From JAGZHZ01 sp963929865 (GTDB taxonomy: Bacteria > Bacillota > Clostridia > Lachnospirales > Lachnospiraceae), in the NCBI GenBank assembly GCA_963929865.1, contig CAWVKK010000080.1, positions 10,111 to 74,110 on the forward strand: a stretch of DNA of 64,000 bases, given 5' to 3'. The notes under the pieces were generated by a model. It did not search any database, was not told where the DNA came from, and saw only the letters and a list, made by a program, of their open reading frames with translations. Position numbers and translations under genes: made by a program. Shown here piece after piece: positions 1-8,226 of the stretch (position 1 is the stretch's first letter; each line of letters opens with the position of its first letter).

Positions 1-1402
1 CATCCCATCCTGTTGTCTCTTCAAACTCTTCGCGGGAATCCGGATACGCTTCCATTTCACTCTTTGCTGTTCTCACTTCAATCTCTTCCACTGAGAGGGT
101 GTTATCGCCGGAAGTAAATACAACGCAATCTTCTTGTGTGTCTTCTTCCCAGGAGTCATCCGGAAGTGTCATTGTGAAGGAGCCGTCCTCTGCCTCATAT
201 ACAACTCGATCTGATGCTTCGGTCTCTTCTTCTTTTTCTGTTTCTTCTTCTGCTACTTCCTCAGTTTCTTCTTCGGTCTCTTCTTCTGTTACTTTCTCAG
301 TTTCCTCTTCGGTCTCTTCTTCTGTTACTTCCTCGGTTTCCTCTTCAGTCTCTTCCTCTGTTGCTTCCTCGGTTTCCTCTTCGGTCTCTTCTTCTGTTGC
401 TTCCTCAGTTTCCTCTTCGGTCTCTTCCTCCGTTGCTTCTGCTTCTGTTGCCTCCGGTGCTGTCGCGTCTGCAGGAGTAGCTGGCAATTCCTGAGGCTCG
501 AATTCGAAGCTCAGAATCGCTTCATATATCTGATCTGCTGTCTCTCTGTCTCCATAAGAAACGGCTTCCAGCACATATCCCTCGTTTTCGCTTGCTGTCA
601 TATAGCTCATGTTGTAGAAAGTCGGCTGTTCCTCATATGTATTTTCCATATAGGCAGCCACAAATGCTCTGTCTTCACCGATTTCTTTTGTATATCCCAA
701 TAATTCCACATCGATGCCGTCGGTCTGAGATGCGATCTGCTCTTGCAGCAGCTCGTCAAATTCTTCTTCTGTGTCCGGATTTGCGTCAATCATCATCATC
801 TCTCCCAATCCGGCCTGCAAGCCGTGTGAGATAACGATCGCAGACTCATCTCCCGAATACAGATAGATCTGAACGCCTTCCTCTATAACCAGTTCTTCCC
901 AGCTGTCATCTGGCAGTGTAAGATGAAAATATCCATCAGGAGATGTGTATTCTACCGGTTCTGACGGCGTTGCGTCTGCTGGAGTCGCATCTGCCTGTGT
1001 TGCGTCCGGCACTTCTTCCTCTGCTTCTGACGGCGTTGCATCCGGTGAAGTCGCCTCTGGTGCTTCTTCCTCGACCTCTGACGGCGTTGCTTCCGCTAAG
1101 GTTGCTTCTGGTAATTCTTTCTCTGCCTCTGACGGTGTCGCCTCTGGAGAAGTTGCGTCTGCCAGCGTTGCGTCTGCCAGCGTTGCGTCTGCTGCACTTG
1201 CTTCCTCTGCTGCCTCTTCCTCAGTCTCTTCTTCCGTTGCTTCCTCCTCAGTTTCCTCTTCGGTCTCTTCTTCCGTTTCCTCTTCTGTTTGGACTTCCGT
1301 CTGTACTTCTGTCTCCGGTTCGTCGTCGGATCCGCCGCATCCTGACAGAGCCATTGCGCTCAGTGTGATGCACAGAGTCGCCATTACCACTTTCTTTCTC
1401 AT
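1..1402 (-). CDS. Acidic repeat-rich lipoprotein, 3' end outside window
   Basis: The minus frame is open from ATG at 1402 to the window edge (467 codons seen). An AAGGAG ribosome site lies about 9 bases upstream. Residues 1-22 form a lipoprotein signal with lipobox LSGC, so the protein should be anchored outside the membrane. Then come Glu/Thr-rich linkers, a globular domain at about residues 150-297, a second Glu/Thr linker made of 12-residue repeats, and from about residue 400 a second copy of the domain; both copies carry the string TLPDDSWEE. Linker one contains a 17-residue repeat beginning ATPSE. I do not recognise the domain and assign no function. The antisense frames give long Ser-rich open frames that are only shadows of this gene. 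Confidence 0.88.
   Translation of the reverse strand, partial: MRKKVVMATLCITLSAMALSGCGGSDDEPETEVQTEVQTEEETEEETEEETEEEATEEETEEEAAEEASAADATLADATLADATSPEATPSEAEKELPEATLAEATPSEVEEEAPEATSPDATPSEAEEEVPDATQADATPADATPSEPVEYTSPDGYFHLTLPDDSWEELVIEEGVQIYLYSGDESAIVISHGLQAGLGEMMMIDANPDTEEEFDELLQEQIASQTDGIDVELLGYTKEIGEDRAFVAAYMENTYEEQPTFYNMSYMTASENEGYVLEAVSYGDRETADQIYEAILSFEFEPQELPATPADATAPEATEAEATEEETEEETEEATEEETEEETEEATEEETEEETEEVTEEETEEETEKVTEEETEEETEEVAEEETEKEEETEASDRVVYEAEDGSFTMTLPDDSWEEDTQEDCVVFTSGDNTLSVEEIEVRTAKSEMEAYPDSREEFEETTGWD
229..440 (-). repeat. 36-bp in-frame tandem repeat
   Basis: Five to six imperfect copies of a 36-base unit encode 12-residue blocks of the type EETEEETEEVTE within the second linker of the lipoprotein. 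Differences between copies are mostly synonymous or Ala/Val/Lys swaps. The array keeps the reading frame, so copy-number change would alter linker length only. Confidence 0.8.
1050..1200 (-). repeat. 51-bp in-frame tandem repeat
   Basis: Three copies of a 17-residue unit beginning ATPSE and ending in Asp or Glu, followed by shorter partial units, in the first linker of the lipoprotein. Boundaries are approximate. Confidence 0.65.
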
Positions 1403-1442
1403 CCTACCCACTCCTTAATAATAAAAATTTTATGGTCTTCTT

Positions 1443-1471
1443 ATTTTAGGATCGTCCTGACCACAAAACAA
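1443..1471 (-). promoter_or_regulatory. Possible promoter of lipoprotein gene
   Basis: On the minus strand TTGTTT (1466-1471) and TAAAAT (1443-1448) are 17 bases apart, about 40 bases before the start codon. The -35 box matches consensus weakly. Confidence 0.4.
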
Positions 1472-1519
1472 TCCGCGGTACAAAGTGTTGAAAGCCTTGT
1501 CTGCTTTTCTTTGCTGCCG

Positions 1520-1555
1520 ATTAAAAACCGTCTCAAGCGGTTCCTCGAGACGGTT
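1520..1555 (-). terminator. Terminator between pnp and lipoprotein gene
   Basis: A perfect 9-bp stem (arms 1526-1534 and 1547-1555) with a 12-base loop is followed on the minus strand by a short T run. It would stop transcripts coming from pnp. The rest of 1472-1803 holds no gene that I can support. Confidence 0.6.
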
Positions 1556-1803
1556 CGTTACAAGATCAGAAAATATCTTTTTTTATTCGTTTCCAGTCAT
1601 CGTCTCACATTTTCTTTTCAAGATCTTGCCTTTGTGTATCATTCTGTCTTCTCTCTGTTCTGACGATGTCCTGTATTTTCCTGTACTGCCTGCTGTTCAG
1701 GAACAGATTCAGAATGGCCTTTCAAACCTTTTTTTGCACTATTTGCTAATAGAATAGTACAAAACCGAAAGCTTGTCAATACAATTTCTTTTCCATGCTC
1801 TAA

Positions 1804-3897
1804 TTATTTATTTTTGTCTACGTCCTTCATGCTGAAGCTGATTCTTCCCAGCTTATCTTTTCCGAGGCATACAACCTTCACTCTGTCTCCCAAAGTCAGG
1901 ACGTCTTCTACACGGTTAATTCTCTCTTTTGAAATTTTGGAAATGTGTACCATTCCCTCTTTTCCCGGCGCAAACTCCAAAAACGCTCCAAATTCTTTAA
2001 TGTTGACAACTTTTCCGCTGTAGATCTTTCCTTCTTCAAAGTCGGACACAATAATCCTGATCAGCTCTGCGGCCTTGTCCATCGAAGCCTGATCGATTCC
2101 GCAGATGGAAACTGCTCCGTCATCCGTGATATCAATCTTCACACCCGTTTCATCTATGATGGCGTTGATCGTCTTGCCTCTTTGTCCTACAACATCTCCA
2201 ATTTTCTGAGGATCAATCTGAATCTGGATAATCTTCGGCGCATATTTTCCGACATGTTCTCTCGGCTTTGAGATAACCGGATCCATGACATGGTCTAAAA
2301 TGTACATTCTTGCCTCTCTCGTTCTGGCAATCGCCTCCTCGATGATCGGGCGCGTCAGTCCGTGGATCTTGATATCCATCTGAATTGCAGTGATTCCTTC
2401 TCTTGTGCCTGCCACTTTGAAATCCATATCGCCGAAGAAATCCTCCAGTCCCTGAATATCGGTGAGCACAATATAGTCCTCATCTGTCTCCCCTGTCACA
2501 AGTCCGCATGAGATTCCTGCAACCGGTTTCTTGATCGGCACGCCTGCGGCCATCAGCGACATGCTGGAGGCACAGATACTCGCCTGGGACGTAGAGCCAT
2601 TTGATTCGAATGTCTCGGAAACGGTGCGGATTGCGTACGGAAATTCCTCTTCGCTTGGCAAAACGGGAACCAAAGCTCTCTCCGCAAGCGCTCCATGTCC
2701 GATCTCCCTTCTTCCAGGTCCTCTTGAAGGTTTCGTCTCCCCGACAGAATACGACGGGAAATTGTAATGGTGCATATATCTCTTTGAGGTCTCTTCTACA
2801 TCTAATCCATCGATTTTCTGTGACTCTGACAATGGCGCCAGTGTCGTAACGGTGCAGATCTGGGTCTGTCCTCTCGTAAACATGGCGGATCCATGTACTC
2901 TTGGAATTAAATCTACTTCTGCGGCAAGCGGACGGATCTGTGTGATTTCTCTTCCGTCCGGACGTTTATGATCCTTTAAAATCATTTTGCGCACTGTCTT
3001 TTTCTGATATTGGTAGAGAGCTTCGTCAAGCAGAGCAACCCAGTCTTCCTTTTCTGCAAATGTCTCTTCCAGCTTTTCTTTAATCGCCTTAATGTTTTCT
3101 TCCCGTTTCTGTTTCTCATCTGTAAAGACGGCTTCTTCCATCTCTTCAGGCGTCACCATCTTTTTGATTTCTTCCATCAGCTCTTCCGGCACGGCGCAGC
3201 TCATATATTCATGTTTTGGCTTTCCGCACTCTGCCACAATCTGGTCGATAAACCGGATGACCTGCTGATTCACTTCATGTGCGGCAAAAATCGCCTCAAT
3301 CATTTTGGCTTCCGGGATCTCATTTGCCCCTGCCTCAATCATGATGACTTTGTCTCTCGTGGAGGCAACCGTCAGCTGCAGATCGGACGCCGCTTTCTGG
3401 GCAGCTGTCGGGTTAAAAACAAATTCTCCATTCACCATTCCGACCTGAGTGCTTGACGTCGGTCCGTCAAACGGGATATCTGAAATCGCAGTCGCGATTG
3501 CCGATCCCAGCATCGCAGTCAGCTCCGGGCTGCAGTCCGGATCTACCGACATAACCAGGTTGTTCAGCGTCACATCATTTCTGTAATCCTTCGGGAAAAG
3601 CGGTCTCATCGGGCGGTCGATCACACGGGAAGTCAAAATAGCATTTTCTGACGCTTTTCCTTCCCTTTTGTTAAATCCCCCCGGGATTTTTCCGACCGCA
3701 TACAGCTTTTCCTCGTATTCCACGCTCAGCGGGAAAAAGTCAACGCCTTCTCTCGGTTTGTCGGAGGCGGTCGCCGTAGACAGCACGGTCGTATCTCCAT
3801 AGTGCATGAAAGCTGCTCCATTTGCCTGTGCAGCCACTCTTCCCACGTCAACGGTCAGAGTTCTTCCTGCTAATTCCATTGAAAAACTTTTATACAT
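1804..3897 (-). CDS. pnp: Polynucleotide phosphorylase
   Basis: A phosphate-dependent 3'-5' exoribonuclease of mRNA decay, 697 residues, full length for the family. Two RNase PH-like cores are separated by a helical linker; the second core contains FFGDMDFKVAGT, and catalytic-core residues are intact. The C-terminus has a KH domain (GQRGK loop near residue 575) and an S1 domain (from about residue 625, VVNIKEFGAFLEF). An AGGAG site precedes the ATG. It follows rpsO, as in many bacteria, but a terminator separates the two, so pnp may rely on read-through or its own start. A stable leader hairpin sits 43-78 bases upstream of the ATG. Confidence 0.98.
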   Translation of the reverse strand: MYKSFSMELAGRTLTVDVGRVAAQANGAAFMHYGDTTVLSTATASDKPREGVDFFPLSVEYEEKLYAVGKIPGGFNKREGKASENAILTSRVIDRPMRPLFPKDYRNDVTLNNLVMSVDPDCSPELTAMLGSAIATAISDIPFDGPTSSTQVGMVNGEFVFNPTAAQKAASDLQLTVASTRDKVIMIEAGANEIPEAKMIEAIFAAHEVNQQVIRFIDQIVAECGKPKHEYMSCAVPEELMEEIKKMVTPEEMEEAVFTDEKQKREENIKAIKEKLEETFAEKEDWVALLDEALYQYQKKTVRKMILKDHKRPDGREITQIRPLAAEVDLIPRVHGSAMFTRGQTQICTVTTLAPLSESQKIDGLDVEETSKRYMHHYNFPSYSVGETKPSRGPGRREIGHGALAERALVPVLPSEEEFPYAIRTVSETFESNGSTSQASICASSMSLMAAGVPIKKPVAGISCGLVTGETDEDYIVLTDIQGLEDFFGDMDFKVAGTREGITAIQMDIKIHGLTRPIIEEAIARTREARMYILDHVMDPVISKPREHVGKYAPKIIQIQIDPQKIGDVVGQRGKTINAIIDETGVKIDITDDGAVSICGIDQASMDKAAELIRIIVSDFEEGKIYSGKVVNIKEFGAFLEFAPGKEGMVHISKISKERINRVEDVLTLGDRVKVVCLGKDKLGRISFSMKDVDKNK

Positions 3898-3939
3898 ATT
3901 TTTTCTCCTTTTTTTCTATACAGAGCCGATCCGAAACAA

Positions 3940-3975
3940 CTGAAAAACAGATCTGTTTTCAGGTCTGCTTTTCAG
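3940..3975 (-). promoter_or_regulatory. Hairpin in pnp leader
   Basis: Arms 3940-3951 and 3964-3975 pair over 12 bp with one G-U on the minus-strand RNA, closing a 12-base loop. It has no following U tract, so it is not an ordinary terminator. Its place in the pnp leader recalls the RNase III-cleaved leader stem that mediates PNPase autoregulation in enterobacteria; similar control here is inference. Confidence 0.55.
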
Positions 3976-4030
3976 TGGTCTCGGGATGTACTCTGCATGG
4001 TAAAATATTGCGGCTAAAATTTTGTGCGCC

Positions 4031-4062
4031 TTAAAAAATACAGGGACGGATTCCTCCGCCCC
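4031..4062 (-). terminator. rpsO terminator
   Basis: Just after the rpsO stop, an 8-bp GC-rich stem (one G-U) with a GGAA-type loop is followed on the minus strand by TGTATTTTTT. A good intrinsic terminator. Confidence 0.8.
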
Positions 4063-4068
4063 CTCTTT

Positions 4069-4335
4069 TTATTTTCTGATTCCTAATTTTGCAATTAAAG
4101 TACGGTATCCTTCCAGATCAGTTTTCTTTAAGTAGGCAAGCAGACCTCTTCTTTGACCTACCATTTTCAGCAGACCTCTTCTGGAGTGGTGATCCTTCGG
4201 ATTTTCCTTTAAGTGATCTGTCAGTTCCTGAATTCTTGCTGTCAAAATTGCGATCTGAACTTCCGGTGATCCTGTATCGCCCGGTTTTCTTGCATATTCG
4301 TTGATAATTGCTGTTTTCTTTTCTTTCGAAATCAT
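4069..4335 (-). CDS. rpsO: 30S ribosomal protein S15
   Basis: An 88-residue S15, the usual length, with the conserved run HHSRRGLLKMVGQRRGLLAYL in the 16S rRNA-binding helices (positions within residues 45-67). An AGGAGG site lies seven bases before the ATG. It has its own near-consensus promoter (4426-4454), a structured leader and a terminator, so it is a separate transcription unit between the ribF operon and pnp. Confidence 0.98.
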   Translation of the reverse strand: MISKEKKTAIINEYARKPGDTGSPEVQIAILTARIQELTDHLKENPKDHHSRRGLLKMVGQRRGLLAYLKKTDLEGYRTLIAKLGIRK

Positions 4336-4364
4336 GGTTCTTCCTCCTATTTACTGAAACGCCT

Positions 4365-4396
4365 GATACTAAGACATAGGTCGGAGTGTCCTTATC
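4365..4396 (-). promoter_or_regulatory. Leader stem-loop of rpsO
   Basis: On the minus-strand RNA, arms 4387-4396 and 4365-4376 form an interrupted stem (GATA/TATC and AGGACA/TGTCTT with one G-U) around a 10-base loop, 30 bases before the start codon. S15 leaders are autoregulated in several bacteria through diverse structures; whether this one binds S15 is inference. Confidence 0.5.
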
Positions 4397-4425
4397 TCTG
4401 AATATCGGCTGACTCATACTGCATA

Positions 4426-4454
4426 ACTATAACACATTTCCCTCTTGATGTAAA
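4426..4454 (-). promoter_or_regulatory. rpsO promoter
   Basis: TTTACA (4449-4454) and TATAGT (4426-4431) are exactly 17 bases apart on the minus strand. The predicted start near 4419 gives a leader of about 84 bases. Confidence 0.75.
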
Positions 4455-4498
4455 GCTGTAATTTTACATTTTTGCGATCCAAATTTTTCTCTCTTTCT

Positions 4499-4557
4499 GA
4501 TGATTCCGGTGTCAAAAAGTCATTTTAAAGCAATGGCTTTTTGACACCGGAATCATC
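4499..4557 (-). terminator. Very long perfect hairpin ending the ribF operon
   Basis: A 21-bp perfect inverted repeat (4499-4519 with 4537-4557), extended by five more pairs to about 26 bp with a 7-base loop. It overlaps the stop codon of the upstream membrane-protein gene. Runs of five T lie inside the stem on both strands, and no U tract follows the outer stem, so it could act as a two-way terminator or a transcript-end stabiliser. Confidence 0.65.
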
Positions 4558-4993
4558 TTAAGAAATAAAAGAGGAAGAACGTCAGGATTGCCAGAACACA
4601 GAATCCCATTCCCAGATAATACAAAACCTGAGACATTTTCTGGATCGGCGTACTCTCCGCAATCTTAAAATGATACGGCTTTTCTATGTCATAAGCAATC
4701 TCTACCATCTGGTTGACAGAATAGTCAGCCGGATTATTCCCTTTTGGATAGCGCTGTTTATAGAGCAGCCCTTCGGCGTAAAAGGCAATCAGAGGGTAAT
4801 AATAGTCGTGGATTCCCTGGCGGATTCCTTCTTCATCGGGCGTATCCGGAATCAATGCTTCCACAATCCCAGTCGTGTGACCCCTGTATTCTTCTTTCAT
4901 CTGGCAGTAATTTCTGCACAGAAAGCCCGCCGTTAGAAGTATCGCTCCAATGATAATAAAGGTCACACAGATAATCCACATAATATTATTCAT
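4553..4993 (-). CDS. Two-helix membrane protein, DUF3592-like
   Basis: A 146-residue protein with one membrane segment at residues 4-25 and another at about 124-145, enclosing a roughly 95-residue soluble domain. This layout fits DUF3592-like proteins, whose role is unknown. Its ATG overlaps the ribF stop by eight bases, so translation is probably coupled, and it is the last gene of the rimP-to-ribF operon. The stop codon lies inside the 26-bp hairpin. Confidence 0.75.
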   Translation of the reverse strand: MNNIMWIICVTFIIIGAILLTAGFLCRNYCQMKEEYRGHTTGIVEALIPDTPDEEGIRQGIHDYYYPLIAFYAEGLLYKQRYPKGNNPADYSVNQMVEIAYDIEKPYHFKIAESTPIQKMSQVLYYLGMGFCVLAILTFFLFYFLR

Positions 4994-5882
4994 GAAAATA
5001 CTCCTTTCCCAAAGAAATATCCACCTTTATTCTTTCTGTCAATTCTTCTAAAGACTGAAATTTCTTTTCAGGACGGACGTATTGGTACAGCTGAACCTCA
5101 ATTCTTTTTCCATATAAATCCTGTTCAAAATGGAACAGATATGTTTCTGCTCCCCGAAATGCCGTTTTTCCCACTGTCGGTTTGTATCCAATATTTGTGA
5201 TTCCGGTATATTCTCTTCCATCGACTGCCGTTTTAGAAATATAGACGCCATTCGGGGGAAGCAGCTTTTCGTCGGGAGGAATCAGATTTGCCGTCGGCAT
5301 TCCGAGCGTTCTGCCCACTTTTCTTCCATGGCTTACCTCTCCCATTATCGGAAAAGGGTAGCCGAGCAGTTCATTCACCAGAGCCATATCTCCCTTTTCC
5401 AGCTCTTCCCGGATATAGGTGCTGCTGATGTCACGGCTGCCTCTTTTTTCTTTCTGCATCACGATAACCTGATATCCGTATTTCTCCTGAAGATTGATCA
5501 GCAGATTGCAGTCTCCTCTGCGCTGATAGCCAAAGCGGAAATCCGTTCCCACCACAATTTTCTTTGCATGAAGCTGCCCGATTAAAATCCGGTCAATAAA
5601 CGCTTCCGGTTCCATATGTGAAATCTGAGGAATAAAAGGGCATCGAATGACATAGTCCGCACCCTGTCTAAAAAGAATGTCTCTTTGTTCCTCTTCCGTC
5701 AGCAGCAGCTGTTTCTTTCCCGGATTCGTTGTAAAGACTACACTTTTTAGACCATCTTTTCTCAAATTTAAAATTTGATGAATCAATTTTTGGTGTCCTT
5801 TATGCACTCCGTCAAACTTTCCGAGCGTCACTGCTGTATGTTCCGGAATAAAAAATTCTGTCGTCCCCTGAATGTATTCCAT
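4986..5882 (-). CDS. ribF: Bifunctional riboflavin kinase / FAD synthetase
   Basis: Makes FMN from riboflavin and then FAD. Length 298 residues, typical of RibF. The N-terminal adenylyltransferase domain has GKFDGVHKGHQ (HxGH-like nucleotide site) and the STYIRE motif; the C-terminal flavokinase domain has GRTLGMPTANL and PPNGVYIS. I chose the ATG at 5882 because it has a GGAGG site five bases upstream and gives the standard N-terminus; an in-frame upstream start at 5987 would overlap truB. Downstream it overlaps the next gene by eight bases. No FMN riboswitch precedes it. Confidence 0.95.
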   Translation of the reverse strand: MEYIQGTTEFFIPEHTAVTLGKFDGVHKGHQKLIHQILNLRKDGLKSVVFTTNPGKKQLLLTEEEQRDILFRQGADYVIRCPFIPQISHMEPEAFIDRILIGQLHAKKIVVGTDFRFGYQRRGDCNLLINLQEKYGYQVIVMQKEKRGSRDISSTYIREELEKGDMALVNELLGYPFPIMGEVSHGRKVGRTLGMPTANLIPPDEKLLPPNGVYISKTAVDGREYTGITNIGYKPTVGKTAFRGAETYLFHFEQDLYGKRIEVQLYQYVRPEKKFQSLEELTERIKVDISLGKEYFHE

Positions 5883-5953
5883 AAGCTCCTCCATCCACTC
5901 TGTGAAATTTAACAATGCCCTTGCCTTCTTGCACCGGCGTGCGTTCACGTTGT

Positions 5954-6859
5954 CTATTCCGGTCCAAAAAATATTTTCACCGGCCAAAATCCCTTTCTTT
6001 TTTCCTCAAAGCGATAAATTCCGTAGAATGTTCCTTCTTCGCCGTATACGCGTACCTGTTCCTGATCCTGGAATTCCGTTTTCTCTCTCTGATATCCTAG
6101 CACAAATGGATTTCCATTTTCAAGTAATTTCTGATACATTTTCTTTACCGTAGCTGTGCGGAGCTGTTCAAACATCTGATCCACCGCAGTCACAATCTCC
6201 TGGAGTCTTCCTTCTCTTGCTCTCTTTTCAATTTCCGCAATCGAGACGCTTTTCTCAATGGAAAATCTTCCCACTTCTGTCCGCACAAGCTGCTCCATAC
6301 ATCCTCCGCACTGCAGCTTTGCCCCGATGTCATGGCAAAGCGTGCGGATATACGTTCCCTTTGAGCACTGAACGGTTATCACGGCTCTCGGAAGTTCGAC
6401 TTTTTCTGCCGTAATATCAAAAATTGTCACGTTTCGAGGTTTTCTCTCGATCTCTTTTCCTTCTCTGGCAAGCTCATACAGCTTTTTTCCATTGACTTTC
6501 AAAGCGGAATACATCGGCGGAATCTGGCTGTATATCCCCTTAAAAGACTGTATTGCGTTTTTTACCTCTTCTTCTGTGGCTGTCACTTCCTGCCGTCTTA
6601 AAACACTTCCGGACAGGTCCTGCGTATCTGTCTCTGTTCCAAGGAGCATGACTGCACGGTACGTTTTCTTTTCCTGTGTCAGCAGATCGCAGATCTTTGT
6701 CGCTCTGCCGAGACATACGGGAAGCACTCCCTCGGCGTCCGGATCGAGCGTCCCCGTATGTCCGATTTTTTTCTGCCTTAAAATTCCGCGCAGCTTTGCC
6801 ACCACATCGTGGGAGGTATAGCCTTTTTCCTTATATACATTGATTATTCCGTGAATCAC
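5954..6859 (-). CDS. truB: tRNA pseudouridine-55 synthase
   Basis: Forms pseudouridine at position 55 in the T loop of tRNAs. The 301-residue protein carries the family signature HTGTLDPDAEGVL with catalytic Asp39, and KGTYIRTL further on. A C-terminal PUA-like extension is present. Its ATG overlaps the nrnA stop in an ATGA arrangement, so the two are probably translationally coupled. Confidence 0.97.
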   Translation of the reverse strand: MIHGIINVYKEKGYTSHDVVAKLRGILRQKKIGHTGTLDPDAEGVLPVCLGRATKICDLLTQEKKTYRAVMLLGTETDTQDLSGSVLRRQEVTATEEEVKNAIQSFKGIYSQIPPMYSALKVNGKKLYELAREGKEIERKPRNVTIFDITAEKVELPRAVITVQCSKGTYIRTLCHDIGAKLQCGGCMEQLVRTEVGRFSIEKSVSIAEIEKRAREGRLQEIVTAVDQMFEQLRTATVKKMYQKLLENGNPFVLGYQREKTEFQDQEQVRVYGEEGTFYGIYRFEEKRKGFWPVKIFFGPE

Positions 6860-7830
6860 TCGTCTTTCTCCTGCGCTTGATATAATTGTCTTTCAATCTG
6901 ACCGGTCAGATTATTCAGCACATCGTAGACAGATCCCTGCATCGTGCACCCTGCTGCCCGCACATGACCGCCTCCTCCGAAATAGCAGGCGACTTTGCTG
7001 ACATCTACGGCTCCGTTGGAACGCATGCTTACTCTGTATTCCTGAATATTGCTTTCATACAGGAAAATCGCAACCTCTACGCCTTTTGTCGTTCTCAGCT
7101 GGCTGACGATTCCCTCTAAATCGCTTGGCTTTACGTTGTAAAATTCTAATTCTTTCTGTCGGATAGCGCTGACAATGCATTTTCCGTCCAGCAGCATAAT
7201 ACTTTCCAGCAGTGCTCTTCCTAAAATCTGTTTTTGTACGTACGTCTTATAGTTAAAGGTCTCATCGACAATCCGGCTGAAGTCGATCCCTTTCTCCATC
7301 AGCACAGCCGCCGTCCGCATCGTTTTGGGAGAAGTGCATGAATACTGAAAGATGCCGGTATCATGCGCGATTCCCATATATAAAGCCTCCGCCACTTCTT
7401 TTGAGATCTTCTCCTGCTCTATCATATCGAAGATGACTTCTGACGTAGAGCTTGCATCCGGCACAATATAATTGACCCCGGCATACCCCGGATTGCTGAT
7501 ATGGTGGTCAATACATACTGTCTTTTTCGCCGTGTCAAAATAGCGCTGCGCTTTTCCAAGGCGTTCTTTGTCACCGCTGTCCAGCGCGATGAAAAGATCG
7601 TACGTTTTTTTCTCTTCGCAGGAAGCGCAGATCTTGTCAGCTCCTTTTAAAAATTGGTAAGAGCTTGGAATTTCTTCGAGATAAACGGTCACTTCTGCCA
7701 GCTGCGGGAAATTTTCTCGCAAATACTGCGCCAGTCCCAGGCACGAGCCCACACAGTCTCCGTCTGGCCGGATGTGTCCGGCGATTGCAATGGTCGAAAC
7801 GCCTTCCATCTCTGCGTTGATTTTATTCAT
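6856..7830 (-). CDS. nrnA: NrnA-type oligoribonuclease / pAp phosphatase
   Basis: A DHH/DHHA1 phosphoesterase that degrades short RNA oligomers and removes phosphate from pAp in this family. Visible metal-site motifs are GHIRPDGDCVGS, LDSGD and the DHH in CIDHHISN; GGGGHVRAAG is the DHHA1 signature. I chose the ATG at 7830 (324 residues) because AAGGA lies eight bases upstream; an ATG at 7839 has no spaced ribosome site. It overlaps the end of rbfA by a few bases and truB by four. Confidence 0.95.
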   Translation of the reverse strand: MNKINAEMEGVSTIAIAGHIRPDGDCVGSCLGLAQYLRENFPQLAEVTVYLEEIPSSYQFLKGADKICASCEEKKTYDLFIALDSGDKERLGKAQRYFDTAKKTVCIDHHISNPGYAGVNYIVPDASSTSEVIFDMIEQEKISKEVAEALYMGIAHDTGIFQYSCTSPKTMRTAAVLMEKGIDFSRIVDETFNYKTYVQKQILGRALLESIMLLDGKCIVSAIRQKELEFYNVKPSDLEGIVSQLRTTKGVEVAIFLYESNIQEYRVSMRSNGAVDVSKVACYFGGGGHVRAAGCTMQGSVYDVLNNLTGQIERQLYQAQEKDE

Positions 7831-8209
7831 TCTCCTCATCCTTTTCTTGTGAAGACAAATTTTTGTTTACCGTATCAATCAGTTTTGACATTGCCACCCC
7901 GTATTCAATAGACTGATCTAAAATAAAATGGATTTCCGGCGTGTTGCGCAGATTGATCGTCTGCGCCAGCTGTCTGCGGATATATCCTTCCGCGCTCTTT
8001 AAACCTGCAATGGTATTTTTTTGTGCTTCTTCGTCTCCCAGCACGCTGATATACGCTTTGCATGTCTTTAAATCCGGCGCCACTTCCACCGATACGACCG
8101 AGGTCATCGGGTGAATTCTCGGATCCTTGATCTCGCTGCGGATAATGCTGCACAGCTCGCGCATGACCTCCCCATTGATCCGGGTATTTTTAATGCTGTT
8201 TTTTCTCAT
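7823..8209 (-). CDS. rbfA: Ribosome-binding factor A
   Basis: A 128-residue 30S maturation factor with a KH-like fold. It has the conserved segment EVSSIIRSEIKDPRI-like (here SIIRSEIKDPRIHP) and TSVVSVEVAPDLKTCKAYIS. It sits between infB and nrnA as in most Firmicutes, with 17 bases between infB stop and its start region. Confidence 0.97.
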   Translation of the reverse strand: MRKNSIKNTRINGEVMRELCSIIRSEIKDPRIHPMTSVVSVEVAPDLKTCKAYISVLGDEEAQKNTIAGLKSAEGYIRRQLAQTINLRNTPEIHFILDQSIEYGVAMSKLIDTVNKNLSSQEKDEENE

Positions 8210-8226
8210 AGTCTCAACCCCATTTT

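Noticed and set aside
229..440. CRISPR-like regular repeats
   Set aside because: The period is 36 bases with no unique spacers, the units keep an open reading frame, and no cas genes are nearby.
99..494. Plus-strand Ser/Val-rich open frame (and similar ones at 214-480 and 943-1418)
   Set aside because: They are antisense to the Glu/Thr-rich repeats of the lipoprotein gene on the minus strand, which has a signal peptide, lipobox and ribosome site.
1485..1757. Plus-strand 90-residue open frame
   Set aside because: It spans a terminator hairpin, has no ribosome site and no recognisable protein character.
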